Shown: positions 54,901 through 64,000 of the stretch, piece after piece
Layout: the number at the start of each line of letters is the position of its first letter
Position numbering within the stretch: position 1 is the first letter of the stretch
NCBI GenBank assembly: GCA_911728455.2
Contig: OU452231.1
Location: forward strand, 10,970,078 to 11,034,077
DNA: 64,000 nucleotides
Direction of reading: 5' to 3'
Origin: Marthasterias glacialis
Lineage: Eukaryota; Echinodermata; Asteroidea; Forcipulatida; Asteriidae
Position numbers and translations under genes: made by a program
The notes under the pieces: model-generated
Seen by the model: only the letters and a program-made list of their open reading frames with translations
What the model was told of the DNA's origin: nothing
The model's database searches: none

Positions 54901-57317
54901 ACCGTTTCTTCCTCCTCAAAAAAGATGAAAGTTTTCAATAGTAAAATTAAATTTGTGTGGCCTTTATTTAGAAAACTCGGAAACGGAAACGCCGAGTTTG
55001 ATGACAGATCGGAACAATTCCCTTCTAAATTGGTGCATTCAATCGTCACTTATGGGGCCATTAAAAGTAACAGTTACAACCACTTAAGAAGATCTTTACG
55101 CGAGGTCTCAACATGCGTCAATACACATGGTTGCATCACGTGTTTTTATGGTCAACTTGAAAGTCGTGTGCCCAATATGAACAAAGGGTAGAGCGCCACC
55201 TGCGGTGAACGATTTTCTGCATTTTTTTTACCATCATTGGGTTAATGTCAGCGGAATTCTGTTGCTATGCTATGCGTGCAATGCTTGTCACGCATCGGCT
55301 CCTAATACAACGTTCAGACAGGATCCATTAAACCCAATGCTAAGCTTCACTGGATGAGAACCACGTTAATTCCGTTGGGGTTATCAAGATAATTTCCTGT
55401 TACAGCAAAGACATTTATCTCAAAGTATACTGTGGACTGTGGTTCGAGAAAAATAACAACAACCTTGTTTAGTTCTTTAAATAATGAGCAAGTCGACAAC
55501 CAAATCTGGTTTAAAACCCTGCATAAAGCAGCTCGGCCATTACATGCATTGCGATGAAAGATGCGTTGCTAAAATGTTTTAATACTTTTGGACAATCCGA
55601 ATTTGAATTAGTACATCAAAAGATGCAGCCCAACTTTTCCACGGATAAATAAATAACTAAATACATAAATAAACTACGACAGAAATAGACAAACGGCCAA
55701 GTCAGGTCAATTGTCTTTCAAAATGCAAACACGATTCTTTAAAATTACAAGATATTAAAAAAGCGATGACGGTGTTTCAGTGAAATGCATGCATTTGAGA
55801 TGCGCAAACTTTTGGACGCGATGAATTTTCAAATTGACACCACAGCTGCAGAGAACTACAATTATTGCAAAGAACTCATCTACGTTACCGGTACTGTTAA
55901 TCCTGAATAATTTAATCTCACCTATTTCATCCTCTGAGCTGGTATTGAGGTAGGTAGGGTACATCCGATTCTAAAATCCAAAATAATGCCTCAAACAAAA
56001 GACATTTTCCACAATTCTGATAAGTCCGAGGGAGAAATGGATCCGGGCGGGCGCACGGAGAGTTGTCGTCTCTAAAGCCGTGTCGTCTTGAGCGTCTATC
56101 GCTCATCACTGTTTCAGAAGTGTAACCCAGGGCCGTTTTATACACCGTGTGCAGACCGGAGGACTCGTGGGGGACGTAGAGGCGCACGCCTCGCTCTACC
56201 ACGAGTGTCACTCACCTGTCAAGAACGTCAAAACACTGCGTTTATAAGCTCCCGTCACAAGACACATGCAACTTCATCAAGGTGTTAATTTAAACATTCG
56301 GCTGGGGGTTTTACCTGGGGTGATCTGTAAACAGCGAAGCATCCGGCTGGCTTGTGATTTAAACTTTGCATCCATCACACACACGCACAGCACAGACTGC
56401 ATACGATTCAACGGTGGTTATTTGACCGTTTTGGCTGAACGCTACACACGATTAATGTTTAACCTCTCCAACATAGTTGGCTCCCGTGGGCCAGTGGGTA
56501 CCACCAACGTCAAAGTGATGACACGAGAATGTTGCGTGATTGGCACATGGTTGGGATGGTGATGTGGGTGGCGGGGAGGCAGGGTGCCTGAAAGCTGTCA
56601 AATGAAGGTTACTGGTGAGCAGAAACACAGAGCGAGCGCAGAGAGAATTCTTTTACGTGAGGCGCAATTGGCTTTCTATGGTGCAACACACACATTAAAG
56701 ACTCATCAACAAATTTCGACGGACTAGAATAGAATGATTGGTCAATCACACGTAGACGATTAACAGGATATACATAACTAACATTTCGTGGATTTTTGTG
56801 AGACAGGCTGACGTAGCTGACAAGGCGTCACACACACACACAAAAAAACAGAAAAAAAGAAAAGAAAAACAGCCTATTAGTATTATTGATGCGTAGCTAA
56901 TACCCATTTATGGAATTTGAAGTTGTCAATTTCTTTCAAAAGTTCAGTCCATAGCAGAGATAAAATGTTTGTTGTAGCCTACTTTGGAATACACTTCCAC
57001 GATTAGTCTTAGATCCAGGCGTTAATCGGTATATTTCTTCACACTAGGCCTGAAAGGAATACCGAGCATTCTCGAGTAAACACTTGAGACAAAACTAGTT
57101 ATAAATTGCAAAAAAGGCACGTCATTCATCTCAAAATTTAAGATTTTGTGGACAAATAATTCAATAGAACAACTTGCCATTCCAATGAAAAGTTGGATTT
57201 CTTTACAACGCCAGGGTCTTTGGCACGGGTAGAATAGATAATTGAAAAACATCACAAAATCAAATGACAATCACTGTGGGTTTCACAACAAGTTTCACAA
57301 TGTATATTCTACCATGA
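54901..57317. other. Intergenic; no gene seen
   Basis: A GC-richer stretch lies at 56030-56600, with overlapping short frames on both strands and no recognised domains. A (CA)n-like stretch lies at 56828-56843. Confidence 0.35.
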
Positions 57318-57400
57318 AGACCATCAGAACATACTGATCGAAACGTCGAGTTGTTTACACCATCGGGTTTTTTTCAGAACCACCACAACTCATACAGTTT
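57318..57400 (+). mobile_element. Right arm of a histone-stem-loop MITE
   Basis: ACTGATCGAAACGTCGAGTTG, then GGTTTTTTTCAGAACC (57366-57381, one base off the stem-loop consensus) and ACCACAACTCATA. No left arm is visible nearby. Confidence 0.6.
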
Positions 57401-57419
57401 GTCTGAACATGGTGTTACC

Positions 57420-57513
57420 GCAAACCAATACTAGATTGTCTTCACTATGAACAAAATCCAAATCATAGAATCTATCCAAAACTGCTTTATCCCGTAAGAA
57501 AATATAAACCTTG
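57420..57513 (+). repeat. 94-bp direct duplication, first copy
   Basis: It repeats at 57602-57695 with a single C/T difference, 182 bp apart. Starts GCAAACCAATACTAGATTG, ends AAATATAAACCTTG. Non-coding. Confidence 0.92.
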
Positions 57514-57601
57514 TGTGACCCTCTCTAATTCTTGGAGTCTTTAAAATGATAGAGGCTTCAGCAATCTGTTTCCTTTTGGTAGGCTACGACCTTTTATTTC
57601 T

Positions 57602-57695
57602 GCAAACCAATACTAGATTGTCTTCACTATGAACAAAATCCAAATCATAGAATCTATCCAAAACTGCTTTATCTCGTAAGAAAATATAAACCTTG
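57602..57695 (+). repeat. 94-bp direct duplication, second copy
   Basis: It matches 57420-57513 at 93 of 94 positions by eye. The duplication looks recent, and the 88-bp spacer is unique. Confidence 0.92.
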
Positions 57696-59577
57696 ATTAA
57701 ACCTGGTGTTTAAATATATAAATATATTACACATTTCTATACGGTGTGATAATAGGCCAACGAGCAAGGACTTTTCTTTTTACGACTGAAGCGTTACTGG
57801 CGGGCTAGGTACAGGAACTCCCGTGGTATCCAACCGGCTCGCTCTATGACGGGTGCCCTACCCATGTTTTTCAGCCTTAAGTACTCTATCACCGGGAGTT
57901 CTCGCACCCTGTCACTCGATGGCACTGAGCCATTAAACAACGCTTAAAACTGACAAGGTCGACACAACTTTAAAGAGGTTCAAAGAGAGAAAATGGTGTT
58001 GATATTTACTTCTTTGATTTTTTTTGCGAAGGACAGCACAAACAACCAACAAGAGATCGGCATAAACGAAAATATGTTATTGAAACATTTCAAAGGAAAG
58101 TTTCTGTGGAAGCAGATTAATGCATTTTGTTTGGCAAGCAATATTTATTTGTATTTTTTATTTTTTAATAATGTGGTGTAGTTTGGGTTACCGGTAATGT
58201 TTACAATGAACATGTAGTCTGTGATGTAACAAACAAAATTAGAGCACTTTGGTGCTTTTGACGTTTTTGTCCGAGAAAACCGTAGGGCTTTTGGAACCTT
58301 ACTGTATTCTTTTTTTAGTATCGTGGTATTCCGGAACACGCTGGTAATTTCGTTGCGCGGGTGCCACGGTACTTTTGTGAGCCGCTTTGCGCATTTGCAA
58401 CTATGGTATTTTTGACTGCATTGTTAGTCGGGTGCTTTTGTAACCGCTGAAAATTAGCCTCACTTGTTCGATCCACGTAGATGGCATAAAAATAGTTTTT
58501 GGATCACAAACCGAAAACAATAAATATTTGGTTTGCATTTTGTAAACGTATCAAGAGGCTGGCATTGTAAAAGCAGATTGGAACCGTTTCTCAAATTTAT
58601 AAGCAAGATGCTCAAAACTGTTGGAAGCAATGCCATTCAGGTTCCATCTACTCCCATCTGAGCTCACGTGGAGCGGTGTTTATCTGCCCCAGCGTGTCCC
58701 GCCACGGTGGCGAAGTGTACCCATGAAGCTATATCCAAAACACTCGGAATACCTCCGTGGAGTAATCATCCTGTGGTGTGGAGTCACTCATTAAGACGAC
58801 GGAGGAGGGTGAGGTAATGGGGGCTGCATAGATGACGAGTTGACACTAATAGCCACACTGGGCTGTCAGTCATAAAGTTTGAGGGGCTCGTGCAATTCTT
58901 CGCAATTTATAGACTTACGGTACACCTTCACATTGACTGCTTCATAAAAAGTTCGAATGTATTTTTTGCTTGACATTTTGTTTTAATCATTATTATTATT
59001 TCTGGCTTATTAGAAACAATGCATTTGTAGCCCTGGGGCTAAATTGCTACAAAGCTCACAAATAAAAAACACTGAGATGTACATAATATTAAAAATATAA
59101 TAAAACAAACAATTATATATGGACATTATACAATACATACAGAAAACACTATTTGTGGTTCAGAAGATGAACAAATATTGGACTATTTTTGTTTCTGTTT
59201 GTTTTGCATTTGATTTCGGAAAGGTTGCTGCCATTTCTTAATTGATAGTGCACACTACATTGTCTCGGTTGGGGTAACCATTGACGAAACACGTCAGAAT
59301 CAAACAATACAGAGGCAAATTTAAGGCAAATATCATTTCTGCGATCATGCAGAGATAGCAAATTGCATCTGATCAATGCACTGTTATAATCTGAATATCC
59401 TATGCCCATAATTATTCCAAATTATTATGAATTTTAAATGATATTAATGGTAATGAAATAAACCACTAGGTACATCAAGAGTCGTATGCACACAATGTGA
59501 GCCCTCTACGTCCATGTTTCAGGGGGTTATTTGATAACACAATCATGTCAGACGGATTATAATAAATTCATTTACTT
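57696..59577. other. Intergenic; no gene seen
   Basis: AT-rich with no recognised feature. Short frames at 57993-58339 and 59149-59409 lack motifs. Confidence 0.35.
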
Positions 59578-59820
59578 ATGGGTTTTTTTTATTATTTATT
59601 TATGTGCCAGTTACCGGAAGAATATATGGACAACAAGGAAGAAATGCTCAGCTTTAGATGTGAGAGGAAAAGTCCAACTGAGGAAAACCTACGCAATCGG
59701 GTAGGGACTGAAAACCCAATCCACATGCAAGGCTCTGGTTTGAGGCGGGGGTTCGAACCGTGGTCCACAGAGGTGAAATGCAGGGAAAGAAACCACTGAG
59801 CCAACCTGATTTTCCCCAAA
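59578..59820 (-). mobile_element. tRNA-derived SINE with A-rich tail
   Basis: On the minus strand: A-box GTTGGCTCAGTGG at about 59790-59803, B-box CGGTTCGAACCCCCGCC at about 59746-59761, a body with GGGTTTTCAGTCCCTACCCG, and an A-rich 3' end (AATAATAAAAAAAACCC) at 59579-59596. This is a different family from the tRNA-Leu-like SINEs. Confidence 0.75.
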
Positions 59821-59885
59821 CGAATAGCAAGACGAGATAGCTTATTTCATCGCAATACAATTTACCATAATGGTCCCTGTCCAAG

Positions 59886-59960
59886 TTTTGTTTGCTTGTT
59901 TGTTTGTTGATTTTTAGCTTGTTTGTATGTTTGTTTGTTTGTTTGTTTGTTTGTTTGTTT
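59886..59960. repeat. (GTTT)n microsatellite
   Basis: Tandem TTTG units with one interruption near 59910. Confidence 0.95.
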
Positions 59961-60349
59961 TTTAATACACTATCGGTATCTTAATTTATAATTTATAATT
60001 TAATGGCATTGGACAATATCAATACGCCTTATATTTAAGTCATTTATTTTTTTAACTTCCATGTTAAGACTCTCTCAACTACAAAAATGAGCACATCACA
60101 AAATTGATTTTGACCTTGGCGCCCCTCTTCAATCAACCGGATCTTTGTGATAAATACATATAGCACAGGAGCATAATCGATCTCGTTTCAATACAAAGAC
60201 ATTGGAAATCTCAATTGCAATTGAGAAAACGATTTTGTCCCCACTGTAGAATTCATTCCAATCAAGTTGCAACAACACATCAGCAAAGTATCAGCAAACA
60301 GGTTGGTGCCTTTATTTTCTCAATCATTCTGAGAATGGACGCTCTGTTC
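59961..60349. other. Intergenic; no gene seen
   Basis: No feature recognised. Confidence 0.35.
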
Positions 60350-60925
60350 CGTACCAACTTTAGAACCGTCCCAACTATTGTTGGGACCGGTCTGAAGTTG
60401 AGTGTTACAGTTGGGACGGCCCAACTGAAGCTGTGCTGCAGAGATCTGTCACCAAGCATAGGGAACCTGCGGTCATTATTGCATTGGGTGGTCGCAACAA
60501 TAGACTGCTGGTGAATTCAGTTGGGTGTACTTATACATGGAGAAACAATCGATTCTTCTCAAGTTTTGCTCAAGTTTTGCCACGAGAATTACTGTGAATG
60601 AGCCTCGCTATAAGCCGAGAGAACTTGAGAGAAATTACTTCGGTGGTCATCAATATCACTTTCAGTGTCAGTGCTATTTGCTAACCCCTCCACATCATTG
60701 CCGCTCAGTTCTAACTTTTTTGCTATTTTCTTTATGTTCGTCATTATAATCATTATCTTACTGTATAGTGTTAATGATTCTACTTCTATTACTCTACATG
60801 TGGTAATAAAGTGAAGTGAGTTTATCACTACACCGTGCAATCCGATCCTGTTGGGCCCTCCCAACTGTAACATTGAAGTTTGGACCGGTCCCAACTATAG
60901 TTGGGACGATTTTTAAGTTGGGACG
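60350..60925. mobile_element. GTTGGGAC foldback element, copy 2
   Basis: The left end has CCGTCCCAACTATTGTTGGGACCGG and GAGTGTTACAGTTGGGACGG. The right end has CCCAACTGTAACATTGAAG and CCGGTCCCAACTATAGTTGGGAC. Interior GGTCGCAACAATAGACTGCTGG and CTTCTCAAGTTTTGCTCAAG match 40930-41350 inverted. It is about 150 bp longer than copy 1. Confidence 0.7.
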
Positions 60926-61484
60926 GCACAGCTCTACGGAGATACCACATAATAATTGTGAACAATATGCGAAACAAAACGCTTCTCAGCTCCCTTTTCT
61001 ACAATATTTAAGGATCCAAAAACCACAATTTCTTTCCTGGGAATTCCTCTACTCCGGCACAGACAGTTCCAGGAGGATGTTGTAAATGTAATTTCGATTT
61101 TCCCCCTAATGCCAATGATGACAAACCATAAACCTGGATGATCCCGCAATCTGATATCAACAACGTCAAATACACACACAGTGTTTGTACAGACTTAACC
61201 TGGACAAACTTGAGGTCCGTTAGATCCACAAACTCACGGGGGAGGACAAACCCCACGGGCGGTTTGAATAGTAAAGCCCCGACGACAGGTAAATCACCAT
61301 TATTTATTTTTTGGACAAAAGTGTTAATAATTTGTTTCTCAGGTTATCCAAGGGCAAAATGTCTCATTGTATGATAAATCTTCGAAGTTCTATAGAGTAC
61401 AGTTCCTTTCCCTTTCTTGATGTGTTCCTTCACGTTAGCCTATAGTCGTGTGTACTGTGCAAGTATTGTTTTGTTTTAAAGGTA
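60926..61484. other. Intergenic; no gene seen
   Basis: Overlapping short frames at 60934-61374 on both strands without motifs. A TTTAAAGGTA decamer at 61475 precedes the next element. Confidence 0.35.
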
Positions 61485-61874
61485 TTTAAAGGTATTTACT
61501 TCTGAAAGGTAGAATACAGGATGGGTGTTGATCCAAACATTTTTTTTAAGTATAAGTCTGAGAGCTTACCGATTTTGAAGTTTAATACCAGTACCAATCT
61601 TCCATATAAATAATTCTGTCTGCAATACTGTCAAAGGCGAGAAAAGAGAATTTGAAGACCCCGATTTTAATTTTGGTTGTAACAATCGAAATTATGGACA
61701 ATATAATGTTCACATGCTGAAAAGTTTGCACGGTTTTTCACTATTTTCTCCTGACTCGAAAGACGGATCGAGCCCAAATTTACACAGAAAAAAAGTTCGT
61801 TTGTACATGTACATACTGTGTCACACAAGAGCACTGCACAATCATATTTACCAATCTTACATTTTACCTTTAAA
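61485..61874. mobile_element. MITE-like element, TTTAAAGGTA terminal inverted repeats (copy 2)
   Basis: TTTAAAGGTA at 61485 and its complement at 61865-61874. The interior is inverted relative to 1625-1993 (GTAGAATACAGGATGG, GTAACAATCGAAAT, ACATGCTGAAAAG). The terminal decamer is duplicated in tandem at 61475-61494. Confidence 0.7.
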
Positions 61875-64000
61875 TTGTTGACTTTCCTCTGAAATTTGAC
61901 CTTTGAGTATCGATCCTGACTTTATTCAAAAATCAAAACGTCAACAACGTCGAAGAAATAGTTCATCGACAGTGCTTATTTCAACTTTGAAGCGATTAAA
62001 ATAAACACGTGTTATATGAACGTGCACAAAATATACATATATATATTTTTTTTCAATAAAACATGACCACCAAATTTGACCTTCTTAATGGGTTGTTTGT
62101 ATACTTTCATGGTTGAAATGTGTTTATTGAAAACTTGAAGGTTGAAATAAATTTACTCTTCCAAAAAGACAATGATGTAAAATACATTTCTGTACAATAT
62201 TTTAATTTTCTACAGCAACAAGTTGCTATATTTTTTGCACACAGAGCTCTTTAAAATAAGGCAAGCGTTAAAACATCAACCATTAAGAACCCAAAACCAG
62301 AACGACATGAAGACGTCAATACACCAACATGATCTTGCCAAGAGCGTCAGAGGACCGATTACAAACGTGTTAGCAACAGACGTTACACCGCCTTGAGGGG
62401 GAGTCTATCATTTGACGTGTGGGGGATTGATGCAGTAAACCGCACCGTAGAGGGTCGCCACCGTAGCGCCCAGCACCACAGCATTTCCTCTAAAGTCAGC
62501 CAAGTTCCATCACCCCCCCCCCCCCCGCCCCCAACAGCGTTGACGGGTCATGCACGGTCATTAAATTAAAGCAAACTGGGCGTCAGTTATGCATTAACTG
62601 CTTTTCCAGTCATAAAAAGGGGGTAATTAAAAATCATTTTTCAGTGATATTAGGGGGACTAATGAACGAGAGATGAAGTGCAACACAATAACAAACATAA
62701 TCTTTAGGGGTGCGACACGCCCCCTCTTTTCCCTGAATTTAACTCACGTGATATACAGATGATCATGGTGGGAACTTCCCTTGATATATAATTATTTACC
62801 TGAAATGTTATAGTTTGTTTGTTTGTTTGTTTGTTTGTTTGTTTGTTTATTTGTTTTTTGAGTTGCAAAACAATTGAAATCGCGAGTTCCAAAATTCGCG
62901 GTTTAAAAATGGTGACGGGGTTTTCCACTCTTTTCTCGTGACTCCGATGACCGAATGAGCTTAAACTTTCACAGGCTTGTTATTTCATATGGTGGGTCAC
63001 ACATCACAAAGTGCGAATGCTGGTCTTACGGACAATTAATAATTACCAGTAGCAAGGTTGGCCGTGTTCTTCAAGCCGCCTGCGCCTTCCCTCAGTGGTT
63101 ATGAGAAAGATATCATTCAAAATGGTACTGTATCTTTAGAGACAAATAATTAAGTATATTTAAGTTGTTTTATGCTTATTGTACATGACTGGATCAGAAA
63201 GGGGAGGGGTGCATTCAACAATGGATGAACACACTGGCTTGATGATAACAAAGGGAAGGAAGTGAAATTTCAATGCACTTTTTAGCTTCTTTCTTCTTAA
63301 AGGCAACATCCAACAACTTTTGCCAGACAGCTTTAACACTATCATGCATGAACGCCATTTTGTGCGTAGTCTAAAATGGTATAGGATGATTCAAAAAAAA
63401 TCTTCTCATATCACACACACAACAAGGGCTAATCCACACCTCATGATCGTGAGCTGAACGACTGTCAGTTTTACTGATTTAGCTGTTATTTGGTTATCGC
63501 ACAGCGAGACGTGTCCCAATTTTCTCTCTTTTCTAATAGACCCCGGGCAGACTTCTCTCTCGACCATGCGCACCGATTGAGGACAAGGTTAAATTTGGGA
63601 CCTGTTTACCCCAAATATACCCCATGGCGAAAGTTCTTTCACAAATACCTGACAACAGTCCAGACTGAGCTACGTATTATTAAGTCGTATCAAGCGGTGG
63701 CATACGTGAGCGATTAATGGAATGAAAGTTCATTTTGGCTGATTTATCGTGAGTGAGAAAATATATCGTCAAAATTTTTTTGATCAAAGACGTGTGGTAC
63801 CTAGGCTTAAAAGCGTGTCATGTTGACTTAATTGAACATTTTCCTCGCACTGCACGTAATCCAACAAACATATTACGGTACATTAATGATAACCGTAACG
63901 GTTTCCTAGAAGCATCGGTGCCAAAAATCATTTACGTGAAATTTACCGGTTAACGTTTCATGTAAAATGTACAGTACACGGGAATCTACCGTAATTTCTT
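61875..64000. other. Intergenic; repeats only
   Basis: AT tract at about 62034-62054; C-run at about 62514-62526; (GTTT)n at 62814-62857; a fragment of the CTGTGAAAATTT core family (minus) at about 62925-63060. No gene is recognised to the right edge. Confidence 0.45.
62925..63060 (-). repeat. Fragment carrying the repeat core (inverse orientation)
   Basis: CTCGTGACTCCGATGACCGAATGAGC, AAACTTTCACAGGCTTGTTATTTCAT and TGCTGGTCTTACGGACAATTA are the inverse of the block in 26560-26945. Confidence 0.6.

Noticed and set aside
59745..59805. tRNA gene on the minus strand
   Set aside because: No cloverleaf stem pairing by eye, and an A-rich tail follows; called a SINE.
1..64000. CRISPR arrays, operons or prokaryotic signals
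   Set aside because: Introns, SINEs, LTR element and gene density show eukaryotic nuclear DNA; none of the arrays has repeat-spacer structure.

Overview
The window reads as nuclear DNA of a marine deuterostome invertebrate. Introns are GT..AG, genes are sparse, and most of the sequence is short interspersed repeats: MITE-like foldbacks, tRNA-derived SINEs, microsatellites and minisatellites. My best guess is an echinoderm, probably a sea star, because an MMP21-type gene is present and because a repeat core around the words CTGTGAAAATTT..GCTCAATCGGTCATCTGAGTCACGAGAAAATA looks like one I associate with asteroid genomes. That is memory, not a search result.

Left end (1-6.6 kb): four 5' coding exons of a matrix metalloproteinase of the MMP21 type lie on the minus strand (712-981, 1264-1551, 2336-3446, 6365-6613). 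They encode a signal peptide, a prodomain with the cysteine switch, a long low-complexity linker with furin sites, a catalytic domain with the zinc motif, and the first hemopexin repeat. All junction phases agree. The remaining hemopexin exons lie beyond the left edge. Introns 1 and 2 contain repeats.

Middle (6.6-43.3 kb): no convincing host gene. I see a decayed LINE reverse transcriptase tail (8.1-8.5 kb), a possible LINE C-terminal fragment (27.5 kb), tRNA-derived SINEs (4.8, 16.5, 20.0-20.4, 29.5 and 40.2-40.6 kb), several MITE-like families present in two or more copies, an 18-bp GC-rich minisatellite (29.9-30.7 kb), a roughly 70-bp tandem array (33.0-33.8 kb) and a TCCGACATAATGG array (18.1-18.5 kb).

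43.36-52.64 kb: a complete, apparently intact Ty3/gypsy LTR retrotransposon on the plus strand. It has two 1300-bp LTRs with one difference seen, a primer binding site, gag, a -1 frameshift signal (GGGAAAC plus a stem-loop), pol in the order protease - RT - RNase H - integrase with a proline-rich tail, and a polypurine tract. There is no envelope ORF. Each LTR carries an identical 94-bp direct repeat framing a 1012-bp segment with textbook splice-site ends. This is the most unusual structure in the window.

Right end (52.6-64 kb): repeats only, including G/C-tract-rich elements, a SINE, two large MITE-like elements and a duplicated 94-bp block. I see no host gene there.
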